From: Petrimonas sp. IBARAKI
Lineage (GTDB): Bacteria > Bacteroidota > Bacteroidia > Bacteroidales > Dysgonomonadaceae
Assembly: GCA_002356435.2 (NCBI GenBank)
Contig: AP018040.2
Location: 2,728,001-2,792,000, forward strand
DNA: 64,000 bases
Direction of reading: 5' to 3'
Shown one piece after another: positions 1 to 9,531 of the stretch. The notes under the pieces are model-generated. The model was not told the origin of the DNA and did no database searches. It saw only the letters and a list, made by a program, of their open reading frames with translations. Made by a program: the position numbers and the translations under genes. Positions within the stretch are counted from its first letter, which is position 1. Each line of letters opens with the position of its first letter.

Positions 1-39
1 AATTTTCCAAATATTTTTTACTGTCTGTACAAATCCCAT
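1..39 (-). CDS. secY: Protein translocase subunit SecY, N-terminal 13 codons (cut by window edge)
   Basis: The minus strand from 39 reads MGFVQTVKNIWKI, the typical start of Bacteroidetes SecY, the central channel of the Sec translocon. The start lies 4 nt after the rplO stop, and secY follows rplO in the standard spc operon order. Only 13 codons are visible, so the call rests on this short match plus synteny. Confidence 0.82.
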   Translation of the reverse strand, partial: MGFVQTVKNIWKI

Positions 40-43
40 TTTT

Positions 44-490
44 TCAGAGTTTTACGGCTGTACCTCCTGCAGAAGAAATAGCTTGTTCCGCAGCCTTGGA
101 GAAAGCGTGAGCTTCAACTTCCAATTTTGCCGAAAGTGTTCCTCTTCCAAGAATTTTAACCAAGTGTTTTCGGGAAATAAGGCCGGCATTGATCAATACC
201 TCCGGAGTTATCTTTTCTATTTTCTGAGAATCGGCCAATACCTGAAGTGTTTCAATGTTGATGGCTTTGTATTCAACTCTGCTCAGTGGATTAAATCCGA
301 ATTTAGGTACGCGACGCTGTAAAGGCATCTGTCCTCCCTCAAATCCGGTTTTTCTGGAATAACCCGATCTTGATTTTTGTCCTTTGTGTCCTCTTGTCGA
401 AGTACCTCCTCTGCCCGATCCCGATCCGCGTCCGATTCTTTTGCGGGTTTTGGTTGCGCCTTCAGCGGGTTTTAAGTTCGATAAATTCAT
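44..490 (-). CDS. rplO: 50S ribosomal protein L15
   Basis: A 148-residue late-assembly protein of the large subunit. The Arg/Gly/Lys-rich N-terminus (about residues 14-60, with GRGSGSGRGGTSTRG and GGQMPLQRRVPKFGF) is the L15 extension that threads through 23S rRNA; the C-terminal half is the globular domain. It lies 31 nt after rpmD and 4 nt before secY, the usual spc order, and is presumably co-transcribed with both. Confidence 0.98.
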   Translation of the reverse strand: MNLSNLKPAEGATKTRKRIGRGSGSGRGGTSTRGHKGQKSRSGYSRKTGFEGGQMPLQRRVPKFGFNPLSRVEYKAINIETLQVLADSQKIEKITPEVLINAGLISRKHLVKILGRGTLSAKLEVEAHAFSKAAEQAISSAGGTAVKL

Positions 491-521
491 TATTATCTAT
501 ATTTTATCGTTATAAACTAAT

Positions 522-698
522 TTATTCTACAATCGTTACTAAATGATGAACTTTACGGATAAGGCCTCTAATAGTAGGGTTATCTTCATGTTCAACCACT
601 TTGTTCATTTTCGTCAATCCTAACGCATCTAACGTTTTTTTCTGAATTTTAGGGCAGTTTATTCTGCTGGTAGTCTGTTTTACTTTTATAGTAGCCAT
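522..698 (-). CDS. rpmD: 50S ribosomal protein L30
   Basis: A 58-residue protein found by reading the gap between rpsE and rplO. It starts MATIKVKQTTSRINCPK and ends VHHLVTIVE. The conserved L30 core (KTLDALGLTKMNK, then IRGLIRKVHHLV) is complete and the length matches the bacterial family. It is 18 nt downstream of rpsE and 31 nt upstream of rplO. L30 binds 23S rRNA and 5S-associated regions of the large subunit. Confidence 0.95.
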   Translation of the reverse strand: MATIKVKQTTSRINCPKIQKKTLDALGLTKMNKVVEHEDNPTIRGLIRKVHHLVTIVE

Positions 699-716
699 TT
701 CAAAATCCTTCCGTTT

Positions 717-1235
717 TTATCCGTTAAATACTTTTTCTAAACTAACTCCGCGATTTTGAGAAACAGTAATGGGATCTCTCAGTTCGCACAACGCTTCAAT
801 GGTGGCTTTTACCAGGTTGTGAGGATTTGACGATCCTTTCGATTTCGCCAGAATATCGGTAATTCCTGCACTTTCCAACACGGCACGCATGGCCCCCCCT
901 GCTTTTACTCCTGTTCCGGTAAAGGCTGGTTTCAGAAAAACTTCGGCTCCGCCGAAACGGGCAGATTGTTCGTGAGGGATAGTCCCTTTGTAAACGGGAA
1001 CTTTCATCAAGTTCTTTTTGGCTGCTTCAACACCTTTAGCAATAGCAGTAGTCACCTCACCGGCTTTACCCAATCCCCAGCCAATAATACCGTCTTCGTT
1101 TCCAACTACAACCATAGCAGCAAATGTGAATGTACGACCTCCTTTTGTTACCTTGGTAGTACGATTGATAGCCACTAGCCTGTCCTTCAACTCTAAATCG
1201 TTTGTCGATTTTACTCTTCTATCTGTTCCTGTCAT
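717..1235 (-). CDS. rpsE: 30S ribosomal protein S5
   Basis: A 172-residue protein of the 30S body that helps decoding accuracy and mRNA unwinding at the entry channel. An N-terminal double-stranded-RNA-binding-like domain (about 16-80, with [15 protein letters not shown] and [10 protein letters not shown]) is followed by the C-terminal S5 domain (about 90-160, with [15 protein letters not shown]). The start lies 6 nt after the rplR stop, consistent with translational coupling. Confidence 0.98.
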   Translation of the reverse strand: MTGTDRRVKSTNDLELKDRLVAINRTTKVTKGGRTFTFAAMVVVGNEDGIIGWGLGKAGEVTTAIAKGVEAAKKNLMKVPVYKGTIPHEQSARFGGAEVFLKPAFTGTGVKAGGAMRAVLESAGITDILAKSKGSSNPHNLVKATIEALCELRDPITVSQNRGVSLEKVFNG

Positions 1236-1241
1236 AGTTGT

Positions 1242-1586
1242 TTAAAATTTAAGTCCTCCTTTACGAGCGGCATCAGCCAATTCTTTTATACGTCCATGAT
1301 ATAAGTAACCGTTTCTGTCGAATGCTACCTTCTCAACCCCGGCTTCTTTAGCGTTGCTGGCAATCATCTCGCCAACTTTTGCAGCTATTTCTTTTTTGGG
1401 AAGTTTTTCTTCCACTTTCAAAGATGAAGCCGATGCCAGCGTAACTCCATTAATATCATCGATAACCTGCGCGTATATTTGTTTATTACTCCTGAACACG
1501 GACAAACGCGGACACTCCTTGGTCCCGCTGATCTTACCGCGAACACGAGTCTTAATCTTTAGTCTTCTTTCTGTTTTTGTTAACAT
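1242..1586 (-). CDS. rplR: 50S ribosomal protein L18
   Basis: A 114-residue 5S rRNA-binding protein. The basic N-terminus ([19 protein letters not shown]), the [16 protein letters not shown] strand and the C-terminal [20 protein letters not shown] are all diagnostic. It sits 21 nt after rplF and 6 nt before rpsE, with no length anomaly. Confidence 0.98.
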   Translation of the reverse strand: MLTKTERRLKIKTRVRGKISGTKECPRLSVFRSNKQIYAQVIDDINGVTLASASSLKVEEKLPKKEIAAKVGEMIASNAKEAGVEKVAFDRNGYLYHGRIKELADAARKGGLKF

Positions 1587-1607
1587 AGCGATTTCTGTTT
1601 ACGTAAA

Positions 1608-2162
1608 TTATTTACCTGCTGTCTTACCCGATTTGCGACGGATTTGTTCACCAACAAATTTAATACCTTTACCTTTGTAAGGTTCGGGTTTGCGGAATGA
1701 ACGAATTTTTGCACAAACCTGTCCGAGCAATTGCTTATCGGAAGACTCCAAAATAATAAGCGGATTCTTGTTCCTTTCCATCTTGGTTTCCACTTTAATC
1801 TCCTGGGGTAATTCCAGGAATATGTTGTGGGTATAACCAAGTGATAATTCCAGAATTTGTCCGTTATTGGTTACACGGTATCCAACACCAACAAGCTCCA
1901 GTTCCTTGCGAAATCCTTCCGAAACGCCAATCACCATATTGTGGAGCAAAGAACGGTATAACCCGTGCATGGCTCTGTGTTCTCTATCGTCGGTAGGCCT
2001 GATAACGGTTAAGACACCGTTTTCAACCTCTACTTTCATATCAGGGTTCACGTGTTGTTTTAGTTCTCCTTTAGGGCCTTTCAACGTAATCACGTTATCT
2101 TCTCCCACCGTTACTGCAACGCCGGAAGGCAATGAAATGGGCAATTTTCCTATTCTTGACAT
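1608..2162 (-). CDS. rplF: 50S ribosomal protein L6
   Basis: A 184-residue protein with the two tandem L6 folds. The start MSRIGKLPISLPSGV and the C-terminal signature PEPYKGKGIKF (near 155-165) are canonical. L6 lies near the GTPase-associated centre and contacts the sarcin-ricin loop region. The gene is 18 nt downstream of rpsH. Confidence 0.98.
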   Translation of the reverse strand: MSRIGKLPISLPSGVAVTVGEDNVITLKGPKGELKQHVNPDMKVEVENGVLTVIRPTDDREHRAMHGLYRSLLHNMVIGVSEGFRKELELVGVGYRVTNNGQILELSLGYTHNIFLELPQEIKVETKMERNKNPLIILESSDKQLLGQVCAKIRSFRKPEPYKGKGIKFVGEQIRRKSGKTAGK

Positions 2163-2180
2163 ACTATTCTCCTCCTGAAA

Positions 2181-2576
2181 TTAATAAACGTAACACAATA
2201 CTTCACCGCCGATTTTCTGAACGGCAGCTTCTTTATCCGTCATTACTCCTTTTGAAGTAGATAATATGGCAATACCCAAACCGTTCAGTACCCGGGGCAT
2301 ATTCTTATAACCGGTATACCGACGTAACCCGGGTGAAGATATGCGAATCAGTTTTTTGATCGCATTCACTTTATTTACCGGATCGTATTTCAAGGCAATC
2401 ATAATAGAGCCTTGCGGTCCGTCCTCTACAAACTTATAATTAAGGATGTAGCCTTTGTCAAAGAGAATCTTTGTGATGTCTCTTTTCAAGTTTGATGCGG
2501 GAATTTCTACCACACGATGCTTCGCCTGGATAGCATTTCTCAACCGCGTCAAATAATCTGCTATTGGATCTGTCAT
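2181..2576 (-). CDS. rpsH: 30S ribosomal protein S8
   Basis: A 131-residue primary 16S-binding protein, which in enterobacteria also represses the spc operon. Start MTDPIADYLTRLRNA and the C-terminal box STSKGVMTDKEA (near 105-117) are hallmark S8. It is separated from rpsN by 70 nt that hold a small palindrome, the loosest junction in this half of the operon. Confidence 0.98.
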   Translation of the reverse strand: MTDPIADYLTRLRNAIQAKHRVVEIPASNLKRDITKILFDKGYILNYKFVEDGPQGSIMIALKYDPVNKVNAIKKLIRISSPGLRRYTGYKNMPRVLNGLGIAILSTSKGVMTDKEAAVQKIGGEVLCYVY

Positions 2577-2596
2577 TATAAAAAAATTTAAATTGA

Positions 2597-2611
2597 TCCC
2601 GACTGTCGGGA
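2597..2611. repeat. Small palindrome between rpsN and rpsH
   Basis: TCCCGACTGTCGGGA is a perfect inverted repeat around a central T, in the 70-nt rpsN-rpsH gap. Folding leaves a very short loop, so a protein-binding palindrome, a weak pause site or a dispersed intergenic repeat are all possible. No U-tract follows on either strand, so it is not called a terminator. Confidence 0.5.
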
Positions 2612-2646
2612 CAATATTTAATAAAACTTCGTTATTGCACTGTATT

Positions 2647-2916
2647 TTACCAGCTTGCTTTTTTCACTCCGGGTATAAGTCCTTTCGATGCCATTTCCCT
2701 GAACTGAATGCGTGATAATCCAAACTGGCGCATATAGCCTTTGGGACGTCCGGTTAAATTGCAACGGTTGTGCAAACGGACGGGAGACGCATTTTTAGGG
2801 ATGGTTTGAAGTGCTTCGTAATCACCTTCAGCCAAATATTTTGCTCTTTTTTCGGCATAACGGGCAACCATTTTAGCTCTTTTCACCTCGCGGGCTTTCA
2901 TTGATTCTTTTGCCAT
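2647..2916 (-). CDS. rpsN: 30S ribosomal protein S14 (zinc-independent form)
   Basis: An 89-residue S14 of the long, cysteine-poor class. The region that carries four zinc ligands in the short form (here [19 protein letters not shown]) has only one Cys. The C-terminus [18 protein letters not shown] is canonical. It starts 3 nt after rplE. S14 binds the 16S 3' domain in the small-subunit head. Confidence 0.97.
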   Translation of the reverse strand: MAKESMKAREVKRAKMVARYAEKRAKYLAEGDYEALQTIPKNASPVRLHNRCNLTGRPKGYMRQFGLSRIQFREMASKGLIPGVKKASW

Positions 2917-2919
2917 TTC

Positions 2920-3582
2920 TTACTTGTTTTTTTCTGTTCTAAACGGTAATCCAAATTCTCTGAGGAGAGCATAACCTTCTTCGTCGGTTGCTGCAGAGGT
3001 AACGAACGTAATGTTCATTCCCAGCAAACGGGAGATGCTGTCGATATTGATTTCAGGAAAGATAATCTGTTCCTGGATCCCCAGGGTGTAGTTTCCTCTT
3101 CCATCAAGTTTCCCTTCAATACCCCTGAAGTCACGAATACGTGGCAACGCAACGCGGATAAGTCTTTCGAGGAATTCATACATTTTATCGTGACGCAACG
3201 TTACACGAGCTCCGATAGCCATTTTCTTACGTAACTTGAAATTGGAGATATCTTTTCTCGAATAGGTTGCCACTGCTTTCTGACCGGTGATTGCCGTTAG
3301 TTCGTTGATTGCCGTTTCGATAATTTTTTTGTCAGCCACTCCTATACCCAATCCCTGGTTGATAACAATTTTTTCGAGCTTGGGAGCCTGCATAACGGAT
3401 TTGTATCCAAATTCCTTCATTAGGGCAGGCACAATACGTTCCCCGTATTCTTTTTTGAGAGTAACCGTACTTCTGTTTCCCTGATCTTCTGTTTGGGGAG
3501 CAGCAGCCTGAGCTTCTTTCTGAACTTCAGCTTTGGGTTCAGCGGCTTTTGCCGCTTTTTCTTTTTTCACTTCTTTAGCCAT
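2920..3582 (-). CDS. rplE: 50S ribosomal protein L5 with a long N-terminal extension
   Basis: The L5 core (5S rRNA binding, central protuberance) runs from about residue 38 ([13 protein letters not shown]) to the end and includes [19 protein letters not shown] and [19 protein letters not shown]5 is usually 180-185 residues; this protein has 220 because about 37 Lys/Ala/Glu/Gln-rich residues precede the core ([17 protein letters not shown] and on). The start overlaps the rplX stop by one base (TAATG), and no internal ATG lies before the conserved core, so the extension looks genuinely translated. Its function is unknown. Confidence 0.95.
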   Translation of the reverse strand: MAKEVKKEKAAKAAEPKAEVQKEAQAAAPQTEDQGNRSTVTLKKEYGERIVPALMKEFGYKSVMQAPKLEKIVINQGLGIGVADKKIIETAINELTAITGQKAVATYSRKDISNFKLRKKMAIGARVTLRHDKMYEFLERLIRVALPRIRDFRGIEGKLDGRGNYTLGIQEQIIFPEINIDSISRLLGMNITFVTSAATDEEGYALLREFGLPFRTEKNK

Positions 3583-3902
3583 TACTTAATTACCTCCCCT
3601 GATTTTTTTGCATAACGTACTAACTTACCTTTACTGTCTTCTTTTCTTCCAATGCGCGTTGGTTTACCGGTTTTCGGATCAACCAAATTTAGTTTCGAGA
3701 GATGAATGGAAGCTTCTTTCTTTTCGATACCTCCATTGGGATTCTGTGCATTGGGTTTTGCATGCTTCGACACGATATTTACTCCTTCTACAATGGCGCG
3801 GTTTTTAGCCACCAGTACCTCGAGCACACGTCCTGTTTTGCCTTTGTCTTCACCGGAGTTCACGTAAACCGTATCTCCTTTTTTAATATGTAATTTACTC
3901 AT
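3582..3902 (-). CDS. rplX: 50S ribosomal protein L24
   Basis: A 106-residue assembly-initiator protein of the large subunit. The N-terminal KOW motif ([20 protein letters not shown], residues about 7-26) and the [14 protein letters not shown] strand are diagnostic. Its TAA stop overlaps the rplE ATG by one base, so translation of the two is probably coupled. Confidence 0.98.
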   Translation of the reverse strand: MSKLHIKKGDTVYVNSGEDKGKTGRVLEVLVAKNRAIVEGVNIVSKHAKPNAQNPNGGIEKKEASIHLSKLNLVDPKTGKPTRIGRKEDSKGKLVRYAKKSGEVIK

Positions 3903-3923
3903 TGTCTGTGATTGTTTAATAGA

Positions 3924-4289
3924 TTAAAGTACTTCGGGCGCTAATGAAACAATCTTCATGTTTGTAGCACGTAATTCACGTGCAACCGGCCCAAAGATAC
4001 GGCTGGCTCTCAACTCACCGGCGTTGTTCAGAAGGACGCAGGCATTGTCGTCGAAACGAATATAAGAACCATCAGCACGACGAATTTCTTTTTTCGTACG
4101 TACAATGATTGCTTTTGTTACAGCGCCTTTTTTAATGTCACTCGAAGGGATTACGCTCTTGATAGCCACAACAATTACATCCCCAACAGACGCGTAGCGT
4201 CTTCTTGTTCCACCTAATACACGGATGCAAAGGGCTTCCTTGGCTCCGCTATTGTCGGTCACGTTTAGTCTTGATTCTTGCTGTATCAT
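3924..4289 (-). CDS. rplN: 50S ribosomal protein L14
   Basis: A 121-residue intersubunit-bridge protein. Start [19 protein letters not shown] and internal [11 protein letters not shown] (near 98-108) are canonical, and the length matches the family exactly. It begins 1 nt after the rpsQ stop. Confidence 0.98.
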   Translation of the reverse strand: MIQQESRLNVTDNSGAKEALCIRVLGGTRRRYASVGDVIVVAIKSVIPSSDIKKGAVTKAIIVRTKKEIRRADGSYIRFDDNACVLLNNAGELRASRIFGPVARELRATNMKIVSLAPEVL

Positions 4290-4290
4290 C

Positions 4291-4548
4291 TTACTTAGCC
4301 CTTTCTATTACTTCAACCACTCTCCATCTCTTTGTTTTGCTCAAAGGACGTGTTTCCATTATACGTACTGTATCCCCTATGTTACAGTCATTCTTTTCAT
4401 CATGGGCGTGAAATTTTTTCGTTTTACTAACGAACTTCCCATATATAGGGTGTTTTTCTTTCCATTTTACAGTAACGGTGATGGTTTTTTCCATCTTGTT
4501 GCTGAAAACGACCCCGATTCTTTCTTTTCTTAAATTTCTCGTTTCCAT
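4291..4548 (-). CDS. rpsQ: 30S ribosomal protein S17
   Basis: An 85-residue OB-fold protein that binds 16S rRNA near helix 11. N-terminal [19 protein letters not shown] and central [20 protein letters not shown] are diagnostic. It sits 8 nt after rpmC and 1 nt before rplN, inside the tightly packed rplP-rpmC-rpsQ-rplN stretch. Confidence 0.98.
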   Translation of the reverse strand: METRNLRKERIGVVFSNKMEKTITVTVKWKEKHPIYGKFVSKTKKFHAHDEKNDCNIGDTVRIMETRPLSKTKRWRVVEVIERAK

Positions 4549-4556
4549 TATAATTA

Positions 4557-4760
4557 TTAAGCTTTTTTCAATTCACGAGCGCGCAATTCAGTCTGAATAC
4601 GTGCAATGTTTCTGCGTTTTTCTCTTATCGAACCTGAATTGTCGAGCGGAGTGGTTGTATGATAAATCTTGGTCTGAATCAGGTCCGCCTGTTCAGCATC
4701 CAACCTTTCCTTCAAATCCTTATCCGATAACTCCTTGTATTCTTGTTTTTTTGATTTCAT
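4557..4760 (-). CDS. rpmC: 50S ribosomal protein L29
   Basis: A 67-residue two-helix protein at the polypeptide exit. The helix pair [19 protein letters not shown] and [19 protein letters not shown] matches L29. It is located between rplP (10 nt upstream) and rpsQ (8 nt downstream), the expected place. Confidence 0.97.
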   Translation of the reverse strand: MKSKKQEYKELSDKDLKERLDAEQADLIQTKIYHTTTPLDNSGSIREKRRNIARIQTELRARELKKA

Positions 4761-4770
4761 GCCTTACGAA

Positions 4771-5199
4771 TTAATTTTGGGGTTGTTCATAATCTCTTCT
4801 GACAACGAATTTTGTCGTAACAGGCAATTTCTGTGCTGCCAGGCGGAGAGCTTCTTTTGCGACATCGTACGGTACACCTTCGATTTCGAAAATAATTCTT
4901 CCGGGAGTAACAGGAGCCACGTATCCTTCGGGATTACCTTTTCCTTTACCCATACGTACTTCAGCAGGTTTTTTGGTAATTGGTTTATCGGGGAAGATGC
5001 GTACCCAAACTTGTCCTTGGCGTTGCATATAGCGTGTTACGGCAACACGGGCAGCCTCAATCTGATTGCCAGTGATCCATTTTGATTGTAACGATTTTAT
5101 CCCGAACGAACCGAATGCCAACTGATTACCGCGACCGGCGAAGCCTTTCATGCGGCCTTTCTGCTGTCTTCTAAATTTTGATTTTTTCGGTTGTAACAT
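4771..5199 (-). CDS. rplP: 50S ribosomal protein L16
   Basis: A 142-residue protein at the peptidyl-transferase / A-site tRNA elbow. The start [19 protein letters not shown], the loop [11 protein letters not shown] and the C-terminal [16 protein letters not shown] are canonical. It begins 6 nt after the rpsC stop. Confidence 0.98.
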   Translation of the reverse strand: MLQPKKSKFRRQQKGRMKGFAGRGNQLAFGSFGIKSLQSKWITGNQIEAARVAVTRYMQRQGQVWVRIFPDKPITKKPAEVRMGKGKGNPEGYVAPVTPGRIIFEIEGVPYDVAKEALRLAAQKLPVTTKFVVRRDYEQPQN

Positions 5200-5205
5200 A
5201 TTGGT

Positions 5206-5970
5206 TTATGCGTTTTTGTTATTATTTCTTCTGTTTCTTCTGGCACCTCTGCCTCCTTCGGGGCGATTACCTCTGTCGCTGCGTCCGCCACCGCCTTGTG
5301 AACGATTTTCCTTGGAAGATGCGAATGAAGGTGCCAGGTCTTTTTTACCGTAGATCTCTCCTCTGCAGATCCAAACCTTGATACCGATCAATCCAACTTT
5401 GGTCAACGCTTCTGCATGAGCATAATCAATGTCGGCACGAAAAGTATGCAACGGAGTCCTTCCCTCTTTATACATTTCCGACCGGGCCATTTCGGCACCG
5501 TTCAAGCGACCTGAGATTTGAATCTTTATGCCTTCTGCGCCCATCCTCATGGTAGATGCGATGGCCATTTTAACCGCTCTGCGGTAAGCAATTTTACCTT
5601 CCACCTGGCGAGCAACATTGTTGGCCACGATAACCGCATCCAGCTCGGGTTTCTTTATCTCGAAGATATTGATTTGAACATCCTTATCGGTTATTTTCTT
5701 TAACTCTTCTTTTAGCTTGTCCACTTCCTGGCCACCTTTACCGATAATGATTCCCGGACGGGCAGTACAGATAGTGATGGTTACTAATTTCAGCGTTCTT
5801 TCAATGACAATGCGAGAAACACTTGCTTTGGCCAGACGAGCATTCAAATAAGTGCGAATTTTGCTGTCTTCCAGCATCATTTCGCCATAATTATCTCCAC
5901 CGTACCAATTAGAGTCCCATCCTTTGATGATTCCCAAACGATTTGCTATCGGATTTACTTTTTGTCCCAT
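5206..5970 (-). CDS. rpsC: 30S ribosomal protein S3
   Basis: S3 lines the mRNA entry tunnel. The KH-2 domain carries [14 protein letters not shown] (about 75-88), and the C-terminal domain has [14 protein letters not shown] and [11 protein letters not shown]. At 254 residues it is about 20 longer than the E. coli protein, because of a low-complexity basic Gly/Arg/Asn tail (from about 220, with [19 protein letters not shown]) that is absent from typical proteobacterial S3. Confidence 0.98.
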   Translation of the reverse strand: MGQKVNPIANRLGIIKGWDSNWYGGDNYGEMMLEDSKIRTYLNARLAKASVSRIVIERTLKLVTITICTARPGIIIGKGGQEVDKLKEELKKITDKDVQINIFEIKKPELDAVIVANNVARQVEGKIAYRRAVKMAIASTMRMGAEGIKIQISGRLNGAEMARSEMYKEGRTPLHTFRADIDYAHAEALTKVGLIGIKVWICRGEIYGKKDLAPSFASSKENRSQGGGGRSDRGNRPEGGRGARRNRRNNNKNA

Positions 5971-5979
5971 CTGCCTGTA

Positions 5980-6390
5980 TTAATTTTGTTCTTGTTCTTT
6001 TTTATAAGTATCTACCACAATTGTCACGTGATTTGAACGTTTGCGGATTCTGTAGCCGCGGCCTTGCGGGGCAGGACGAAGTCTCTTCAGCGTTGCACCT
6101 TCGTCTACAGAAATTATTTTGATATAAAGTTCGCCTGTTTCGGCTTTGCGTTCGTTTTTCTGTTCCCAGTTAGAGATGGCCGAGAGTAATAATTTTTCAA
6201 CTCTTCTCGATGCCTCCTTGCTGGAAAACTTCAAAACGCCCAATGCTTTAAAAACTTCCATTCCGCGCACCATATCTGCAACGTATCGCATTTTCCGGGG
6301 CGAAGAAGGAGCATTTTTCAACACGGCTAAAGCAACCTCTTTGCGGTTTTCTTTGCGTTGTTCTGCTGATATTCTTTTTCTAGCACTCAT
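5980..6390 (-). CDS. rplV: 50S ribosomal protein L22
   Basis: A 136-residue protein whose beta-hairpin lines the nascent peptide tunnel. The core [19 protein letters not shown] (about 26-44) and the hairpin region [21 protein letters not shown] are diagnostic. It lies 35 nt after rpsS and 9 nt before rpsC. Confidence 0.98.
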   Translation of the reverse strand: MSARKRISAEQRKENRKEVALAVLKNAPSSPRKMRYVADMVRGMEVFKALGVLKFSSKEASRRVEKLLLSAISNWEQKNERKAETGELYIKIISVDEGATLKRLRPAPQGRGYRIRKRSNHVTIVVDTYKKEQEQN

Positions 6391-6425
6391 GTCTTTTCTT
6401 TTTTTTATTCAGTTAAGCCCGCCGA

Positions 6426-6695
6426 TTATTTCTTTCTGTTGCCGGAATGTCCACGGAATGTGCGCGTTACCGCAAATTCACCTAACTTATGTCCTACCAT
6501 GTTTTCGGTAATATACACCGGAATAAATTTATTTCCGTTGTGTACAGCAATAGTGTGGCCCACGAAATCGGGGGAAATCATTGAAGCACGTGCCCATGTT
6601 TTTACGACAGCTTTTTTGCCGCTCTCGTTCATGTCATTCACTTTCTTCTCTAATTTTATGTTGATATACGGACCTTTTTTTAATGATCTGCTCAT
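6426..6695 (-). CDS. rpsS: 30S ribosomal protein S19
   Basis: An 89-residue head protein that forms intersubunit bridges with L5 and contacts S13. Start [11 protein letters not shown] and the C-terminal box [20 protein letters not shown] are canonical. It begins 21 nt after rplB. Confidence 0.98.
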   Translation of the reverse strand: MSRSLKKGPYINIKLEKKVNDMNESGKKAVVKTWARASMISPDFVGHTIAVHNGNKFIPVYITENMVGHKLGEFAVTRTFRGHSGNRKK

Positions 6696-6716
6696 AATTC
6701 TTACTTGTTAATCAGG

Positions 6717-7544
6717 TTATTTTTTCTTTCTTCTTTCTACGATGTATTTAGAAGAATGCTTTTTCGGAGCTCTTGTTTTCAAGCCCTTTGAATAAATACC
6801 TTTGGGCGAACGTGGATGACCTCCCGACGCGCGGCCCTCACCACCACCCATGGGGTGGTCAACCGGGTTTTTAACAACCCCGCGTGTGTGTGGACGACGT
6901 CCAAGCCATCTTGAACGACCGGCTTTACCTGATTGTTGCAGAGCATGGTCTGAATTACCAACACTTCCTATAGTAGCTTTACATGTAGCAAGAATTTTAC
7001 GAACTTCACCTGAAGGCATTTTGATAATCGCGTATTTATCTTCACGCGAAACCAACTGAGCGAATGTTCCGGCCGAACGCACCATTTTTGCACCTTGTCC
7101 CGGGCGCAACTCAACGTTATGAATCACCGTACCAAGGGGTATGTTTGCCAAAGGCAGTGTATTGCCAACTTCGGGAGCAGCTTCCGGTCCCGACATCACT
7201 GTGGTTCCAACTTCTAATCCGTTGGGAGCAAGGATATACGTTTTTTCTCCATCGGCATAATAAAGCAACGCTATGCGTGCAGAACGATTGGGATCGTATT
7301 CAATGCTTTTTACAACGGCAGGAACTCCGTCTTTTGTTCTCTTGAAATCAATAAAACGAAAACGTTTTTTGTGTCCGCCACCAATGTAACCTATCGTCAT
7401 TTTCCCGCGATGGTTGCGTCCACCTGTACTTGTTTTACCAACTACAAGAGATTTTTCCGGTTCTGATGCAGTGATATTTTCAAAAGAACCGATAATCTTG
7501 TGTCTTTGCCCCGGTGTTGTGGGCTTTAGTTTACGTATTGCCAT
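6717..7544 (-). CDS. rplB: 50S ribosomal protein L2
   Basis: A 275-residue primary 23S-binding protein needed for peptidyl transferase activity. [20 protein letters not shown] (about 41-60) and the C-terminal [20 protein letters not shown] (near 228-247), which includes the conserved histidine, identify it. It starts 7 nt after rplW. Confidence 0.98.
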   Translation of the reverse strand: MAIRKLKPTTPGQRHKIIGSFENITASEPEKSLVVGKTSTGGRNHRGKMTIGYIGGGHKKRFRFIDFKRTKDGVPAVVKSIEYDPNRSARIALLYYADGEKTYILAPNGLEVGTTVMSGPEAAPEVGNTLPLANIPLGTVIHNVELRPGQGAKMVRSAGTFAQLVSREDKYAIIKMPSGEVRKILATCKATIGSVGNSDHALQQSGKAGRSRWLGRRPHTRGVVKNPVDHPMGGGEGRASGGHPRSPKGIYSKGLKTRAPKKHSSKYIVERRKKK

Positions 7545-7551
7545 TTTTTAA

Positions 7552-7845
7552 TTAGATATTGCTGAATAAATCGATTGTTTCACCTTTTTTCAAGGTTACA
7601 ATTGCTTTTTTATAAGATGGCGTGCTACCGGTAACAACACCGGATTTTGTGTAGCGGCTTCTCAGCTTGCCATCGTATTTCATTGTATTCACCTGTTCTA
7701 CGTGAACATTGTAGAGCGATTCAATTGCATTTTTTATTTCTACTTTGTTAGCTCCGGGAACTACAATGAAACCGTAACGGTTTTCGAACTTCTCGGTAAC
7801 CGCGGTTTGTTTTTCTGTAAAAATTGGTTTTATAATTACTCCCAT
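7552..7845 (-). CDS. rplW: 50S ribosomal protein L23
   Basis: A 97-residue exit-tunnel protein that docks trigger factor and SRP. IIKPIFTEKQ at the N-terminus and YGFIVVPGANKVEIKNAIE (about 24-42) match the family. It is 12 nt after rplD and 7 nt before rplB. Confidence 0.97.
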   Translation of the reverse strand: MGVIIKPIFTEKQTAVTEKFENRYGFIVVPGANKVEIKNAIESLYNVHVEQVNTMKYDGKLRSRYTKSGVVTGSTPSYKKAIVTLKKGETIDLFSNI

Positions 7846-7857
7846 TGTTTTGTCTCC

Positions 7858-8487
7858 TTATGCTTTAAGTAAATCATCAATTACCGCAACAGACGATTCC
7901 GTGAGCACTAAATTCCCACAGTTCATAATTTTGTATGTATTTATGTCTGAAGCAGTTATAATCTCAACTCCCGGTAAATTTCGAGCCGACAAATATACGT
8001 TTTTATTTTGACTTGGCAAAACGAAAAGTAGCTTTTTATCAGCCAGTTGCAGTTTTTTTGTTAGCTCAGCAAAGTTCTTCGTTCTGGGTGCGTCGAAGTT
8101 GAAATCTTCCACTACCCAAATAGCTTCGTTTCTGGCTTTTAATGAAAGTGCTGAACGACGTGCCAATGCTTTTTCCTTTTTGTTGAGCTTAAAGCCGTAA
8201 TCACGTGGTTTAGGACCAAAGACCCGGCCTCCGCCTACCATAACCGGCGATTTGATGTCGCCACGGCGTGCACCACCACTCCCTTTCTGGCGAATGAGCT
8301 TGCGGGTGCTTCCAGCTATTTCATTTCTCTCTTTCGATTTGTGCGTACCCTGACGCTGGTTAGCCAAATAATGTTTTACGTCTAACCAGATAACATGATC
8401 GTTAGGTTCAATTCCGAAAATGGAATCATTGAGTGTCACCTTTTTATCTGTTACCTCTCCGTTGATATTGTATATGCTTAATTCCAT
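7858..8487 (-). CDS. rplD: 50S ribosomal protein L4
   Basis: A 209-residue protein with an extended loop reaching the exit tunnel. The loop [19 protein letters not shown] through [10 protein letters not shown] (about 45-78) is the L4 signature, followed by the globular alpha/beta domain. In proteobacteria L4 represses the S10 operon; no such leader is recognised here. It begins 1 nt after the rplC stop. Confidence 0.98.
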   Translation of the reverse strand: MELSIYNINGEVTDKKVTLNDSIFGIEPNDHVIWLDVKHYLANQRQGTHKSKERNEIAGSTRKLIRQKGSGGARRGDIKSPVMVGGGRVFGPKPRDYGFKLNKKEKALARRSALSLKARNEAIWVVEDFNFDAPRTKNFAELTKKLQLADKKLLFVLPSQNKNVYLSARNLPGVEIITASDINTYKIMNCGNLVLTESSVAVIDDLLKA

Positions 8488-8488
8488 T

Positions 8489-9106
8489 TTATTTTTCTAT
8501 TGCTACAATTGAACCTTTACATCCCGGAATCGAACCTTTCAACAATAAAAGATTGTGTTCGGGAATTACTTTAATCACCTGAAGATTTTGAACGGTTACC
8601 CGCTCATTACCCATCTGGCCGCCCATACGAGTACCTTTAAATACTTTCGCGGGATACGAACAGGCTCCGATAGAACCCGGGGCACGCAAACGGTTATGCT
8701 GCCCGTGTGTGGACTGTCCTACACCACCGAAACCGTGGCGTTTTACTACACCTTGAAACCCTTTTCCTTTCGATGTCCCGATCACGTCCACGTAAACGGC
8801 ATCGTTAAAAAGATCAACAGTGATTTCGGACCCCAACTTGTAGTCGTTTCCAAATCCTTTGAACTCGGCCAAGTGTCTCTTCGGGGTAACTCCGGCTTTT
8901 TTAAAATGACCTTTTTCGCCGTTGGGTGTGTGTTTGTCTTTTTTATCTTCAAACCCAAGTTGAATAGCGTCGTAACCGTCATTTTCAACGGTCTTTACCT
9001 GAGTAACCACGCAAGGACCTACTTCGATAACAGTGCATGGAACATTTTTCCCCTCGGCACTGAAAACGGATGTCATTCCGATTTTTTTTCCAATTAATCC
9101 TGGCAT
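8489..9106 (-). CDS. rplC: 50S ribosomal protein L3
   Basis: A 205-residue early-assembly protein. Start [15 protein letters not shown] and the conserved arm [14 protein letters not shown] / [20 protein letters not shown] (about 125-160) that reaches the peptidyl-transferase centre are clear. A 104-nt gap with a hairpin separates it from rpsJ, unlike the near-zero gap to rplD. Confidence 0.98.
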   Translation of the reverse strand: MPGLIGKKIGMTSVFSAEGKNVPCTVIEVGPCVVTQVKTVENDGYDAIQLGFEDKKDKHTPNGEKGHFKKAGVTPKRHLAEFKGFGNDYKLGSEITVDLFNDAVYVDVIGTSKGKGFQGVVKRHGFGGVGQSTHGQHNRLRAPGSIGACSYPAKVFKGTRMGGQMGNERVTVQNLQVIKVIPEHNLLLLKGSIPGCKGSIVAIEK

Positions 9107-9141
9107 TTCTCTGTTGTTTAATTAATTAATTATTTAGATTC

Positions 9142-9177
9142 AAGAACCAAGAGCCAACGATTTTTATCTTGGTTCTT
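9142..9177 (-). repeat. Hairpin / heptamer-like repeat between rpsJ and rplC
   Basis: AAGAACCAAGA (9142-9152) and TCTTGGTTCTT (9167-9177) form a perfect 11-bp inverted repeat with a 14-nt loop, followed on the plus strand by further CTGGCTC-like units to about 9200. On the transcribed minus strand it would fold in the 104-nt rpsJ-rplC leader. The same CTTGGTTCTT word recurs at 22640-22694. It could attenuate downstream ribosomal genes or be a dispersed intergenic repeat; no clear U-tract supports a strong terminator. Confidence 0.6.
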
Positions 9178-9210
9178 CTGTCCTGGCTCCTGGCTCTTTT
9201 GTCTTATTTA

Positions 9211-9516
9211 TTACACTTTGATTTCTACTTCTACCCCACTCGGCAATTCAAGCTTCATCAGCGCGTCAACGGTTTTTGCCGTTGAGCTGTAGATATCGAT
9301 CAGCCGCTTGAAAGACGAGAGTTCGAATTGCTCGCGCGATTTTTTGTTTACGAATGTAGAGCGGTTCACAGTAAATATGCGTTTGTGTGTGGGCAACGGA
9401 ATGGGTCCGCTTACTACTGCACCCGTAGCTTTTACGGTTTTTACGATTTTTTCTGCAGATTTATCCACCAGGCTGTAATCGTAGGACTTCAGTTTAATTC
9501 TGATTTTTTGGCTCAT
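9211..9516 (-). CDS. rpsJ: 30S ribosomal protein S10
   Basis: A 101-residue protein, also the NusE transcription antitermination factor. Start [14 protein letters not shown] and [18 protein letters not shown] (about 36-53) are canonical. It follows fusA after 15 nt with no tuf gene between, and precedes rplC by 104 nt. Confidence 0.98.
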   Translation of the reverse strand: MSQKIRIKLKSYDYSLVDKSAEKIVKTVKATGAVVSGPIPLPTHKRIFTVNRSTFVNKKSREQFELSSFKRLIDIYSSTAKTVDALMKLELPSGVEVEIKV

Positions 9517-9531
9517 ATTATTTTTATAATG

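Noticed and set aside
8555-9097. 180-codon plus-strand ORF opposite rplC
   Set aside because: A shadow of the L3 gene on the other strand, with no protein-family features.
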